Source of the DNA: Galbula dea
Taxonomy: Eukaryota > Chordata > Aves > Piciformes > Galbulidae
Direction: 5' to 3'
Length of the DNA: 64,000 nt
Assembly (NCBI GenBank): GCA_013399015.1
Contig: VWZX01001144.1
Coordinates: 372,001 to 436,000, forward strand
The stretch's first letter is position 1. Every line of letters starts with the position of its first letter. The position numbers were made by a program, and so were the translations under genes. The notes beneath the pieces are model-generated. The model made no database searches. It saw only the letters and a program-made list of their open reading frames with translations, and was not told where the DNA came from. Below are positions 12,201 through 27,200 of this stretch, piece after piece.

Positions 12201-15200
12201 TTGCCATGTAAAAACCTGTCCTATATGTACCCATAACAAGTAAGCCTAGTGTAAAAGTGTACAGCTGCATGGAATCTGTGGTTAAGTAGTGTAAATGACT
12301 TCACTCCAAGGGGATGAAAACCAGAACCTTTACTTGAATTGGAAAAGACCCCTTGCCATGGCAGGTTTGTTAGGTATAGCTTGTCTGTTTGTGGAGGCTT
12401 TTCCTTTCTGATGGGAAGGAGACAGGTAGAGTAGATTGCAGTTTTGAGTGTGACACTGGGCTTAGGTTTAGTCTTGCCCTGCACTTTCTTCTCTTGTGTA
12501 TCTTTAATAAGAATTTTACTTTAAGTCCAAACTTCTGATTTTTGTCTCATTGGTTTTGGCAGGCATTTCTGGGTTTTGTTTTTTCTGTCTGCTTGTCTTA
12601 GGATGGAATGGTCTTTTCCTCTTGGCATTGGTGTCTTCAAAGCCATGTCAAGTGAGCAGGAAGGCACTTATCTGTCCCCTCCTGTCAACTGCAAAAGTTA
12701 CATAGAACTGAGGAGGGCAGAGTTGGGATTTCCTTTTGCTCACTCAAAAGATTGCTCTAACATCTGATTATTCAGTTGTAATGAGATCCTCTGGGACTTC
12801 AGTGGGAACAGAGGCTAGTCCAATAGGACTGTTTCACATGTGAGTTATGACAGTCTTGCCAGAAAAACTAATAGAAGCAAAAAGGCCTTAAGAAAACATG
12901 AAGGCTTCTTCTCTGCCAGGTGCTGGGCTCACACAAGACATGCCCAGATCTGTGCCCTTACTTGTGCAGCAACCTGTTCAGGGGAGACAGACTTGAGAAA
13001 GCTGACCCTCTAGCCTCAAATACAGTTTACATGGACAGCATTTTGGCTTTGCACACAGCCTGTTTAGGGGCAGTGTTGCCAGTCTAAATGCCAAGAGGTC
13101 AGGAATTGTGCCTTTAAAAAAACCCACCAAAAGGACCATGCCTGAAGCTTTTTGAAGGAGGAATTGAGAGTTAGGTCATGTTTCATTTGTGCACCCACAG
13201 AGACTGGAAGGTGCCTGAACTGCCCTTGCATTTTCCCCTCCTCTTTTGGAGAGGATGAATTCCATGACTCCAGTAGTTGCATTTTAAATGCCAAATCACT
13301 CAAGACCTCTGGTACTCAAGAGACAGTTTTGTATTTGCACATCTGCAGTGTTCACTGAGTAACCTCGTGCAGATGCTTGTGCTTCTCAGCCCCTAATAGG
13401 AACAAATGCCTGCACAAAACCATGCCCTCAGCTCTGCAGCTGCTTTGAGTTTAACCTGAGTGAAGGCTTTTGTCTTCAAAGAGCCTTTGTCACAGCTGTT
13501 CTGAAAACATTGTGCAATAATTACTTACCAAATTGGAGATTGAATGGGATTGTAGATGGACCCTGAAACCTAATGACCAGGGCTGCAATGCCCTTTCTTC
13601 CCCTACAGCAGGAAAATGATGTGCTAGCATTTCCTTGGAGCTGTGCCTCAGTGTTAGATGGAAGAGAGGCTTGCTGTGGCATGGAAGTTCAGTGAGACAC
13701 CCTCATAAGTGCTTGAATTTGGTTCTGCAGTTGCAGCACCAGATTTTTGTCTTGCTTTTCTCCTTTCTTGATTTTAAATGGGTTGGGAATGTTTTATGGG
13801 CAGGAAATGGGAATAGCAGTTTTGTGAGCACAGCTGTTTTAAATGAAGTTAAAGCAGTGGAAGGGTATTGAACCTCTCTCCTTTCAGAAGTGGCCAAAAC
13901 CTGAATGGAATTGGAATAGCTTCTTTGCTTTTTGAATCAGCAGACTTAGTTTTTAAACTGTCCTCTTGCATCCTTTCTTCACAGCATCACAAGAGTCCTT
14001 GCTTTGGCAATGATGCTATTAAGGATGTTTCCTTATAGGAATCCTAAAGGATTTTAGGGTTTATGGCTTTACCACTGGAATTTAACCTTAAATTAAATGA
14101 ATTCCTTCTTTAGTTCTGTTCAGGGTTTGAATTTCTAACTCTTGTTGCCCATGGTGAGACACTAAATGCATCTTGACATTCCAAAAGTCTGCTGCAGCTA
14201 AAACTTCATCTACTTAAGCAGTTCCTGTTAAAACTCCCTTAACTACAGCCCACTAGATTAGCACTTTGTCTCACATTTGTGCTACAGTCCAGGTGATTAA
14301 ATCACTGGATGGATGAACTTGGCTAATGTAATATGACCTTGGGGAACTGCATTGAGAAATCTCTTTGAACCCATCAGACCTAATTGTTAACACAGATTTC
14401 CCCATGAAACAACTAACTCAATGCAGATTTCTGGATTCCATGGGGAGTTAAGAAAGCATGGATGTGTACTGAGTACCTTGCAACAGGAGGCAGCTACTTG
14501 TCTTTTTATTCCTGACTTTCTGTGTGTATTTATGCATCTCTGGCAATTTCTAGCCTTATGAGAAGGCTGAAAAAGCTCTGGTCTTTTCTTTTTTGCATAC
14601 AACAGCTAAACACAAGAGAGGAAAAAAAAAAGACCTTCAATCTGTTGCTCTTTTTAAGAATGTTTTTTGGAATATCTGTATGGTCATTCACTTGATCTAT
14701 AATGAAGGGTTGTGTGAATGATTCTCTGATGTAGATCTGGGCAGCTGCCAGTTGAGTAGGAGAAGGGGTATGGAGAACAAAAATCTGTCTCTTTCACCAT
14801 TCTGTGCTTGCCATTACCTGGAGGTTTGGCCCTTTTGTTCACATCCCTTCTGATTCCAGATGCTGAATTGGATCTCCTCATTTTAATATGCATCTTTCTG
14901 GCAATTCAGTTTGGCCTTAACACTTCTCTGTGTTTAGAAGATAAAAGGGAATGCATGGCAAAGACAACAAATCTTTTTTTGTAGGTTTTTTTCCCCTCAG
15001 AGGATGCTGTTTCTCTCACCCTCCTGCCTGTCCCTACATGTGTTGTGAATTGAAGAGGCACAGTCTTCATGGACTTAAAAGGGAGTCTCTGAGGCTGGGG
15101 GTAATCTGAGGCAGACAGACAGCACAACTGGCTGGGTGGCAGGTAGGTCTGTCAGAGCTCCCCACAGGAACAAGAACCACAGTTGCTTGATTCAACAGAC

Positions 15201-18200
15201 ATCAGCCAACTCCAGCTTCCTTCCTGCCTTTGGTCATATGTTCCTCTGTAAACCTCCAGAGCTTTGGTTTTGTTTTGTTGCTGTTGCTCATTGTGAAATG
15301 GCTGCAGTTGGAGAACAGAGTACTTCCCAGAACCTTCACATCAAGTCTCTTCTTTTTCTGTTCAGGAAGGATTTTTATCCAAAGGTCTTCAAAAGTGATA
15401 ACATATTAGGAGTTCTATTTGAAATGTTATATTACTAATCTGTTACAGGTCATCTTTCCCTTTGGCACTTACCATGTGTAGCTGTTGCTTTCAGCTGTTG
15501 ATGTGTGCCATGTTCTCTTGCATGGCTTTGTACAATAAGCATCACATGATGATCCCTGTGTTCTCTATCCTAATATTGTAGTGGTGCCATGTCTACAAGC
15601 ACATGCACAACTGGTGTAAAAGGAAAATGATCAACTCTGGCTCAGGCTGCTTTGTCTGCAGCATTGTTAGCACGAAGGAATGTTGTTCTCCCCTGGGAGA
15701 AGTAGTGTCCAGACAATGGAGCTGTCTCGTTCCCTTGTCCCTATCTCTAACTCCTAGCCAACTTCAAATGAAAGTTTATCTTTGCAAGACAGATAAGTGT
15801 GTCAGTGGCAGAGCTGATGGTGATCTTGCAGCAGATTTACATGTTGATGCTTGGTGCTTGTCTGTCTTTTGATGACCTAGTGGTGGCTTATCTGGGGGGA
15901 GTGTGCTGGCTGCTAGGATGGTGAGCAGCACAAGAAGGGATATTCTACTGGCAAGCTGCCACACAACAGCATGTAGCTGACTTATAAACTGCAATGAGAG
16001 ACTGTATTTTCCCTGTGAGAATGAGTGAGGTTCCCCTCCCCATGGTTTTGGGCTGGGCCGGGTGGGAAGGGCTTGGGATGTCTGCCAGTAGGGTGTGAGT
16101 GTGTGCACTAGAGCCTTGGCTCTCCAGTGCCATTTGGGGGTTTGAGTGTAACATCTGCTAGCTCCCACCTGCAGCTTTGTTATTTCAGCCACGTTTGACC
16201 TCTAGGTCACAACAGGCAAAATGTAAGACAGCTATTTTTGTAAGTTTCTTCTTTTAGAGGTAATTAGAATTTTTTTGGCATGACAGTAGCCTATGTTCTC
16301 TGCTGTGAGTCCCATTCAGGAAGCTATTTAAAGGTAGGCTGAAGCCAAAATACCTCAACTAATCTCTGGGAAATGAGGCTGCTTGCACTTAACTGGCTAA
16401 ATTAGAACAGTGTTGGGGTGTAGGGCTGTGTTAAAAACCACTTCTCCCCTCCTCCCCTGCTTACAATGAAGTATTGTTCTAAGGTCCTTCAGTAAGGACA
16501 GAAATATTTTAAGAGCACATTTGAGTCACTTGAAACAAATCCAGCTGTGGAGTTGTTTGGCTCCATCCTGCAGTGTAGTTGTGTTGCTCCAGAGCAGTCC
16601 ATAAAAACTAAAGACTGAACTCTATAGCACATACATCAGTAGCCATGAACACAATATGCCATGGTTTACTTGTTTTTTCTTTTCCTATTATTTGCCCAGA
16701 AGTTATGGAGCCTCCCCTCCATCTCTGGAGGCATCCAGAACCCAGCTGGACAATGTTCTGAGCAACCTTCTGTGGTTGGCCCTGCTTTAAGCAGGGAGGT
16801 TTGACTGGGTGATGTCCAGAGGTTCCTTCCAGTCTCTGTTATCTGCAGTTCTGGTATCCTGTTGCTTATATCTGTATGTTTTTTGCATGCTGTGCTTTAT
16901 AGTGTGCCCCATGGTCTGGGAAACAGTTTCAAAGCCTGAAGGAGTTTTTCTGATTCCCCCCAGCTATATTTAGGCAGTGAACACTTGATGAAGGATTGAG
17001 TCTCTGAATCTAGATCTTAGCAAGTGGAGCATGTGAGATATGTTAGCTGTTTGGCTGGCTTTCAGGAGGGCTGAAGGAATGCTGACTTCTGTGACACTGG
17101 CAGGATTACTTCTTAAGAAAGGAATGCAGAGATGAATCATCTTCTATCAGTGTCAGGCTTTTCACAGGCTTTATACTTTTATTTCTACAGTTTGTTTTTT
17201 GCAGTGATCCTACTAATCTCTCTCACGTTCAGGAGCTGTGAAGCCTTTTTCTCACACCTGCATGTCTTCTGCAGCATCCTCCCCCCTACCTTTGCAAACT
17301 GCTTTTTAGCTCCTGGGATGGTTTGCATCAATTGTGGTCACCTTTAGCTTCTGTGGGCTTCTGGGGTGGGAAAAATCCTGTATTCCAGGATTAATTTTGA
17401 CTCAAATGAGCCATGGTCGATTATAACTTCCAGTCCTCCTGGGTCCCCAGAGGAGGTAAGCACAGCAGAAAATGGGTGGGAAACCACCAAGGATTGTCCA
17501 TGGCCAGGAGAATGAGACTTGAGTCTTTGCTTGTGAGTCATTCTTTCTGAATTTGGGGAAGTTTTTAGGAAGCTGAAAGTGCCTCTGAGGGCTGCAGTGT
17601 AGACTTTGCATCAGGGCTGCTGGGACAGTGGACATGAACGTGGGCTGCCTTGGGAGTTTAGAGGCAAACTTCCCCATCAAAGTGTTCAGTCTCTTGTGGG
17701 TACATGCTAGGGTAGGGAGAGCATGGCTTTCCTGGCAGCTTAACGATTGAGACACTCCCCACCCAAGTTGTTACTAATAAATGAGCTTGGATCTTATCTC
17801 TGTGGAAGGAGTCAGGAAGAGAAAGGCCTTTGAAGGTTCCTTGTTACCTGCTTGTTTGACTTGGGAAACAGGTAGAAGCCAAACAACAGGAGATAGAGCA
17901 AGAAATGTGGTGACAGAGAGCTGCTAATATCTGCAGGTAGATCTGCACTGAGTGAAAGCTGTGTGGATTTACATTAGCTACTAGACTGGTTTGTAGCTGG
18001 TTGTTCTGAATCTAGCCTGTGTGGCCAAGTGCCCTTAAATATCAATGAGTTATTAGGACTGAAGCAAATGGACCCTTTTAATGCAACACAAAGCCTGCTA
18101 ACATCAAAATTGGTCTGATGTTCCCCCTGACCTCCCCATTGTTAAGGTTTGTGGGGAGCATAGTAAGGCATTCATTCCTTTCATGCTCCTCAGCATGTGG

Positions 18201-21200
18201 GACTGCAGCTGGGGAATGTCTCTTGGAATTTGGCTCATCCAGGGAGGCTTTTGGACTGGCAAAGCCCCTGCTAGGCATCTGTTCACTTTTAAGGTTCTTG
18301 GCTCTCAGAATTGTGAGTACTGGCCTCAGAGGGGGTTTATTGACCCCATGGTCGACCATGCCTCTTGATCAGTGTGGTTCTGTGTGCCCCTATTTTCACA
18401 TCAGGCCTGCCCTGTGCTTACAAGAAGCCTGAAACAGTATTAAGATTGACACTGTATTTCTATGTGTGCTTCACAAGGAAGGTATTTTCTCATCTTACTA
18501 CCATTGTTCTCTGTACAGGCAAGGTCATCTCCATAGAAAGTGATTAATTTGATGAAAGTATTTCTCTTGCCCTGGGCTCCTCTGTGTGCTGCCTAGTGCC
18601 ATGCTGTGTTAGTCATGTGTTAGCTTTGTCTTACTGCACATAATGTTAGGCTTTGTATGAAGAATGTAGCCTTAATCTTCAGTGGGCACTGCTGTGTAAG
18701 GGAAGAGAGTCTCCAGAAGAGGTGGAGTTTCTGCAGCTCTGACTTTTGTTACTTGTAAAGATTGCCAGAGCTATCAGGAACAGCCTAGTACCTGGTGTCT
18801 GGGGGCACGTGGATGCTCTCCAGTGCACAGCCTGGTGTTGACTCTTCCTCTTGTCTTTTAAGATCAGTCTTAATGCTGCCTTTGGAACTGGTGCTGCAGC
18901 AGAGCACAGTTGTAGTGTTTTCCCGTTGGACTTACTGATCCAGTGTCTTGAAATTTCAGGACTGTGGGTAAAGTGTCTGTCTATTTCTTTCTTTTTGGAG
19001 TACAGAAAACCACTGTAAGAATGGAAAAGTAACATTTGAGGAATCTGAGTAGCATCTGTTGGGACAGCTAGAATCTCTTACTCCATTTCTTTAGTTTTTC
19101 TTTAACTCTGAGGCCTTCATGTGCCTGAAAGCAGTGTCTATTTAAAATGCAACAAACTAGCTTGCTCATATCCTAGCTCTAACTGTGAAATGAGCTCTTG
19201 GAGAGACAGAGAATTCTTCCATATAGTCTTAAAAATAAAACTGATCTGCTTTAGTATGATGTCACTGAGTTCAAGATGTGGCTCTCCTCTCAGTTCTCTT
19301 TTGGACTTGTAGTTTGACTTTTCCATTAATCATGCTTTAGACATTAGTCCTGTATTGATGTACCCAGTGTTTTGTTGGAGAATGAACAGCAAGGGCAGCA
19401 GTGGCAGTGAATGCAAAGAGGTGTAGTAGTAGTTTAGGAAGTGGTGGGGCAGGTAGTGTGCTCTTAAGAAGAGCCAGGTGTCTGACTCTGAAAGGCTGAA
19501 GAGTGTAGCTGTAAATTTAGCTGAGTCCTGACTTTGCTCTTTACTGCAGTCTTTTGCTGCTTCTCCTAAATCTGGGACCTTTGGATCAGTTATCTCATTG
19601 TCACCAGAGCTGGGCAAGCATGAATGGAGATGTGCTGCAGCAGCTCATGAGGCTGAACACAGAGGTGTAGCTGAATGCTCTGTGGCATTGTAAACATCTC
19701 AGTGTGTCTGCTACGTGGCTGCATTAAATACCTATTGCATATTTGGGCTCTGATTTCCTTCTGGGCCCACTCTCTACAGGTAATGCTTGTGTCTCAGCAC
19801 ATTACCTCTTAAATGTAGTCAGGTGCTTTCAGTCATGCATCCATGCAATTGCACCCAGAGCATGTGGAATTGCTTCTTACTTGGTCCTGGGGAGAGTGGC
19901 AAAGCAATGAAATTCTTTTATCAGCATGCCAAGGAGGTTTATTCAGTCAGGTCATAATACACAAGCACTCTCAATGTGTAACTGCAAAAATGTGTCACTC
20001 ATTGGAAAACAAAACCAGGCAGGTCTGCAGTTTGCTCCTCTGAAGTGTCTTCTGAGGCATTTCTGAGTGCAGTGCCAGGCTGTTTGGTACTGAAGGGACC
20101 TTTAGTGTTGAGGGAGGAGTGCCCTGGGCAAATGACACAGTTACTCAAGTTGGGTATTGTTCTCAAATAACCAACAGTGTTTCAAACCAGTGTATGCTTA
20201 TGTGCTGAGACTGAAGTTTGGTCATCCACTTCCTCTTCTGTAGCTTCTGCCACAGCTGAAAGAAGGTCAGAAATGATCTGCTTACATAGGAAAAAACAAG
20301 TGTAGTTCTCTCATCCTGATCAGTTTAAAACAGGGCTGTTCCTTGTCCTGACTAGGATGACTCCCTGGCTTATGTCAAGAGTTAGAAGTTACTGCACAGA
20401 GGGGGTGAGGACAATTGGTTGTCCATTCATATCTGAAGAGCAATGTGGTCAAGCAGCTACAGGCTTGTGTCTCCTCTTGCTGCTCCTACCTTCTCCTGCC
20501 CTTGATTTTGTTCTCTTCCTCAGTTTCTCCCTGAACTCCATACAGTGTCAGCCACACGAGTTCCCTTGCTCACTCTGCTGCTGTTAGCCCGTGCCACTCT
20601 CTTGGCTGTGTCCTCTTTTCCCGTGGATGTGTGCTTTTTGCCTCCTCCCTTTTAAGCTTTTGGCTTTCTCCCTTGACACTAGTAGTTCTCATGGCTCCTC
20701 ATCTAATCCATCCTTTCCTGCTAATTATTTTTCTCCAGCTCCCAGTCTCTTTGCTGAATAGCCTCTTTCTCCCCTCCCTGGTTCCCAGAACGTTCACATG
20801 GCTCAGCCAGCTGGGCACTAGCATCATCTTTCAGGCCTGAGGCCACCACAAATGCCAGGCACAGCCAAGCACGGGGAAGAAGTGAGGGAGGAGGTTTAAC
20901 CTTGGCTTAAGGTCTTGTCTGTGGATTGAAATGACTACTGTTCATTGAACTGTGAAAAAATAAAACTGGATGGAGTTAAACTGTGCAGCAGGCTCTGGGA
21001 TGTCCTATGCCAGCCTAAACTGGGGTTATTCCAGTTTGTTGTTCAAGCATAGAATGTAAGACAGGCATCACTGCTGCAGCAAAATCTGTTGGAAGAAGAA
21101 CAAAATTTTCCTGGACCCTGTTCTGGAAGAGCATTAGGATTACTCCAAATTAGATGACATTTGTAACAGGCTACGAGCCACTGGATCTTGGCAGGGTGTG

Positions 21201-24200
21201 GCAACCCTGAGGCATGTTGTGCCTTTGCTCCAGCAGAGCTCTTGCTGCCCCAAAATACAGCTCGATGGCTAGCTCACCCTGTCAGCAGGGAATGGCGGTG
21301 TCATGGTGAGCTGAGGTCTGCTGGCCTGGCCAGACTGATACCAAAAGAAAAGAAACCAGCATCTCCCCGGAGACCTGATCTCTGCCTGAACCCCTGAGGG
21401 CCCTGGGCTCAGCTGCTGCTGCTCTGGGCCATATGCTTTGTGTCTCAGCCCTCAGAAGGCTGCAGCTCCTCTCTTGGCATTGTGGCAGTCTCTCAGCCTC
21501 ACAAACTCTTCCTGATCTGCATGCTGACAAATGAGGGGGTTGTGTCTGAGCTCCTGGCAGGTCGCAGTGGCCCAGGGTGACCCGTCCTGCCCTGGCCATG
21601 CATAGCCCACGGTGTCTCTCTGCTTCTTTGAAAGGCATAGAGGCGTTGGAATGTGTTCAGAGGAGGGCAGCAAGGCTGGTAAGGGGTCTGGAGAACAAGT
21701 CTTTTGAGGAGTGACTGAGGGAACTGGGGTTGTTTAGTCTGAGGAAGAGGAGGCTCAGGGGAGACGTTATCTCTCTCTCTCAAACTACCTGAAAGGAGGT
21801 TGTAGTGAGGTGGAGGTGGGCTGCTTCCACTGGGTTACTGGTGAGAGGACAAGAGGAAATGCCCTCAAGCTGCATCAGGAAAGGTTTAGATTAGACATAG
21901 GGGGGAAAAAATTCTTCACTGAGAATTGTTAGGCATTGGCCCAGACTGCCTGGGGCACTGGTGGAGTCACCATCCCTGGAGGGGTTTAAAAGCACATCGA
22001 GGAGGTACTTAGGGACATGGTTTAGTGGCTGACAGTTAGACTTGATGATCTTAGAGGTCTCTTCCAACCCTGATAACTCTGTGATTCTGACCACGGGGCA
22101 GCCCGTGGCTGGCTGGAAGCTTTGCAGGATAAAGGGTTTTCATTGCTGCCCCTGTCTGCCAACTCCTATTGCAATTAAAGGCTAAGCTTTTCTAAATGGT
22201 GCTAAATTAAGGCTAAATCCCTCCCTCAGGCCACATAAGAGGATGAATCCCCGGGTTTCTAAAGACAGCTTATTGTTTGGGCCCCTATCCAACTGACCTG
22301 TCCAACAATGGTCTAGATGATCTGTCTGGTTGAGAGAACTCCAACTTGTTGGTCGATCTGTGTCTCAGAAATCACCTCTGGGGGAATATGGAGACTTCCT
22401 TGTGTTGCATGTGGTTTGAAACTCGGGAGAAGCTTTTGATCCTGGCTGCTGTGGTGGTGGGGAGATGACTTTCCTTGGGACTGTGTGTGCTGGGTCCATG
22501 CTAGCAGCTCATCAGCCACAGGCCCTGCATGCTGTCAGCATTATGTCAAAGAAAACACTTCTGGCAGCATGGGTTGGGTTTGTTTTAGTTCAGGCAACTG
22601 TGTGCATAAAACTGTGGCTTAAATGGTTGCTGTCTGACACATGGCTACTGCCACAGCATAAATCAGTGAGGAGGGAGGTTAACTATTGACCTCTCATTTG
22701 GGATTGCTGATCTGTATTAAGTGAGGCTTCCTGGGTGTGTTAAAATTGTCTAATTTAATACTAAAACCAGCAATGGTACAAAAAAGTGTCAAGAAATCAC
22801 TTACCACAATGGCATATTTGGAAAAGCTTTCAAATGTCCTGAGTGTTGTTTCTTTCTGTGATACAGCCAGAACCTAACTCTGCAGCATGTGTAAAGACTC
22901 AGGTCTGATAGAATCTATTTCCTATACTTGTTTCTATCAGTCTCAGTATTTACTGTCTTCCACTCACATTCCTGTGAAGGAAAGCAGAACTTGAGCCCTT
23001 GGTGTAAAGTTGAGGGCAGGTAGTGGGACCAGGAAGGACTGCTCTAATGGGGCATTTTTGAGCCAGCCATTATGGCTGGAAATTGCAAGAGCTGTATTTG
23101 TCAGTGGGTAATTACAGAGGTCCTGAAATTGCTCCAGTGACCCTTTGGAGCTACCTTAGGTTTTCTTTGGGAATGTCAAGGTGATTAATGTTATGAATAC
23201 CTTTTTGTTCTGGCTTTATGGGGAATTCTTGAGCTGCTTTCAATGCCCTTACATGTTAAGGTGCTGAAGCCTTCATGTTAAGGAAATAAAAGAATGGGCT
23301 TATGCAGATGTGGATGCCATCAGTGTATTGAAGTGTCTTGGTGTGCCTAAGCAAGTGTTTAATATTTATTCTGCAGAAGTGCAGTTTGTTTGTCCTAATG
23401 AAGAGCCTAATGTTAATGAGCAAAGCTGAGTGCTGGGGGTTGATTGTAATTGCATGTGTGATAACAGGAATTAAGCCACCTCTTGTTATTGCTATTTATT
23501 ATTCAAGCAGAGTCTCTGATAAAATCTGAGATCTGTACACAAGGTAGGTGAGTACCTGATTCTCATTGCTCAGGTAGCTGGAAATACAGTGATTGTAGAG
23601 CAGAGGAAAATGAATGTGAAACTGGTAGAATGATGTTTGTTAGATGTATAAGTGACAATGGTAGGAGTCTCTATAAGCTGTGCCAATGCAGCCCCTGGTA
23701 TCATCAGGCCTGGGCTTTGGAGACTGTGGTTTTGCTCATGAGGTGTAAACAAAAATGAACCTAAATCATTAAAAGGAAGAGAAATACTTGGATATCTGGA
23801 GAGAAAGAAGCATTCTTGCTCTCTTGCATTCTGCTCTGAAATAAGCAGTGACTTCTGTAACCCTGGCAGGGCTATGTAAAAATAGCTCCCACTGGGTTTG
23901 GGATGTCATGTGATGGGGCTGCTTCCTCTTTGCTTGAGTGTCTTGCTGGTGGGCTCTGTGGGGAGGGACGTGGCTCTAAAGGAAGCCTTTGCTTCCTGTT
24001 TGCCAGTGTTTCAGTAATGCACAACCACTTCATTTTCTCCTGTAGTTTGCAGTTCTCTCTCCCCTAATCCTTCCCTTTCCTCTAGAAAGTGTGTTGTAGA
24101 TTGAAATGCATTTTCATGATGGAAAAAAGCCTGTCCTTGGATTGTTTCTGACAGTGATACCACTAGCAGCTAGACATCTGAGCATGACAGCATTCCCTCT

Positions 24201-27200
24201 AGCTGTGTTTAGCATTGATTCAGCTGTGTGTTGCAGATGAACTGGTGCACACCAGTGACTTGCCATGTGTGCTGTTGCAGTTGGCAGTTGCTCTCTACTG
24301 TCTGACTGGAGAAACTGTGTTACCAGGAGGAGGCTGGGGTTTTTCACCATCCCTTCTTGCTTTTTAACTCAAACCATAAGATAAAGGCTCATCTGTGTTT
24401 GTCTAGCATGTTCAATAATACATATGCATGTCACCATAATGGGCAATGGTAAGTGGGTGTGCTGTAGTTCAGTGTGAAGCCTGGATGGGGGCTGCAGGCA
24501 AACAGTGTGAAATGGAATCAGGCAAAAAATGTGAAATGGAATCAGGCAAAAAATGTGAAATGGAATCAAGAAGCCTGATCTGGAGTTTGGTGGAAATAAC
24601 TGTTCTACCTGGACAGAGAAGATTATGCAGCTGAAGTTGGATCAGATTCTCTGGGCCTTTGCTTAGGTTCTAAGTGTTTGAAAATAAATCTGTTATTCAG
24701 GTGTAAAGAGCTGTTAGTGAAAAGGCTCTTTAGATAACGTGGTTTTGCAGTGCAGAATTCACTGCTAATGGTATATTTGCTGATAGGCCTTGTAGAGTCT
24801 TTTGTGTGTGTGTGTGTGAGAATGATTGATTGAAGACCAAAAAGTAGCCTGTTGGTTGTTATAAAGCTTTCTGTGTCCAAGGTAAATGAGCAGCTGAGTT
24901 CACCTCAGCATGGGGAACTTTAACATCTGCTGTGAGTGATTCCACAGCTACAGAAATCATAACAACTGTTTAGCTTGGAAAAGACCTTTCAGATCAAGTC
25001 CAAGTGTAAACCCAGCCCTGCCAAATGGCAGGGGCAGCATGGCTGGAGCTCAGGGAATGAGCCTTGTCCTGGGAAAACCACTTGCCTGATCATGGTGTCT
25101 CCCCTGCCAGGGGGGTATCATTCAGGGGAGTCACTTCCTGCATACCTTCCAGTTACCCACGCTCAGGTGAATTCAGCTGCTCCTCTGCTACTTCAGTGAT
25201 TAAAAGTGTGCTTAGCTATTTTAAATAATGAGCCTGAGTTTGATTTTTATTTTACAGTTCATTTTACCCCCAAGTGCTTCATGTCTTGGTTCATTCTGGT
25301 ACTAGCAACTCGCAGGTATATGGACATGTGTGGGACTGTGTTTACTCAGCTGTATTTCTGACTCCTTGTGGAGCAGGCTTTGTTCACAAAAGCCTCTTAG
25401 TATTGCCACAGCAGAGGAAGCCACAAGCAGCAGGGTAATGAGCTTTACATTATGTTTTGCAGGATGCGACTTGCTTCCTGTTGTTGTCTCCTGAGTGGGT
25501 GTGCCCCCCTCTGCAGGCTAGCATTGTTCTTAGGAGGATTCCTCCTGGAATGAGGTGCTAATGCCCAGAAACTGTTGCATCATTCCTTTTTTAAGAGGAA
25601 AAAAAGGTGTTACATCAGTGTTACTGCGGCAATAGAGGTGAAAGATCATTTGGTGGGGAGTAGAACCTTTAAAACCTTCCACAGTGCACTGCCCCAGTAC
25701 TGAAGAGAGCAAAAGGGGGCTTCTAAGATGTACTCTGTGCCTGTGGGTGGTCCTTTGGTTCCCAGTAATTAAAGAGTGAGCAGAAACTGTGTCTTTTCAC
25801 CCCTGGATGCTCAGACTTGCTCTCTTTTAAGACAACAGTCTTCTCGGTTCTCTGACTGCAAATACTGGTTTAGGGCAGAGGAGGTGAGAGAGAGGTTAAG
25901 TCTGAGCCACGGAGCAGCGTGGTGACCATGTGTGGGGTGGGCTGGCAAGGTAGGAAGTGAGGGATTGTTTTGAGAAGCCTTATGTCTTCCCTGTAGGTAC
26001 CAGATCAAAGGTGAGCTGCTGTTTGTGATTCTCCTGCTGCTGCTTAGCTAAGGTTTGTGTTTGGCCCCTGGGGATATTTGAGGGTAGGAGAAAAAGCCTG
26101 CTCCCATCCTTGTGGAAATGTGAGAGCTTTTGCAACAGTGAGGAACAAACGAGGAGCTGATGTCCCTGTGGTTGTCCTGACACCCCCTGATGGCTAGCCA
26201 CGGGCTGGGGCTCTGGAGGCATCTGGTGTTGGTGCTGGGTTGGAGATCAGAAGCTGTCATGAGGGGCACTCAACCACACCTGCTTCTAGCAAGGCCACAC
26301 ACACTCTTACTGCATCTGCACCTACAGTCAAACTGTTTGCAGATGTTCAAATAGAAACCAAGATTTTTCTCTTAGGGGAGGGCTGGATGTGTGTGGCAGT
26401 TACACTAGTTCCATTTTGGTTTCATACAGAGGAGATACTTGTTTTGTCAGTTAAGTGTAGCTCCTCCTAACTTTAAATACAGTCACACATTTAGAGGACC
26501 AAGATCTCATTTGATTTTACTTTCCTCCTCCTCCAGAAGTTTTTAGAGGAAGCAAAATTGACCTGACTCTGTGGGAATAGCATCAGAGTACAGTACCTAA
26601 GGCTAAATGTAAAAAAAGCAGACTGGCCCATGCATTGGGGGGGGGAAATGCTGATGGTAATGGTACTGAATATTAGTTAATCCTTCTCTCATTGTCAAGT
26701 TATGTTCACAGGTGGAAGGTAAAGACAAGGAGGAATGCAGTAGTGTCAGCAGAGGTACCTCCATGATGCACTTGCTCACTTTCCAGGGATTTGTTGATCA
26801 GGCACTTGCTGAGCAGCATCTTTGTGCTGTATAGTACTTGATGAAGCTTTTCTATCATGGTTTTTTTAATACCAAAGGCTGTGTGAAGCATGTCCTTAAC
26901 ATAACCCTACATTGTCCTCCATGAAGGGTGTAATTCCAGTGTCATCTTGTTGAGCTTTAAGTAAAAAGCTAACATTTTAAGAAGGAACAAGCTTTTTGTA
27001 AGGTTTCTAGTCTCTGTTACACCCTTTGAAGGTTCATCACATACCTTTTCAGGACTGTTGATGGGCTTTGTGGTCAGCTGCCAGAGGTCTAGTGTAATAT
27101 TTCTAGATCCCTTTGGTTTTCCAGTCTGTTTGGGGTGGTGCACCATATATGGTAACTGATAACAAGAAGGGCTTGAACATGGCTGAGTGAAAGCAAGGGT

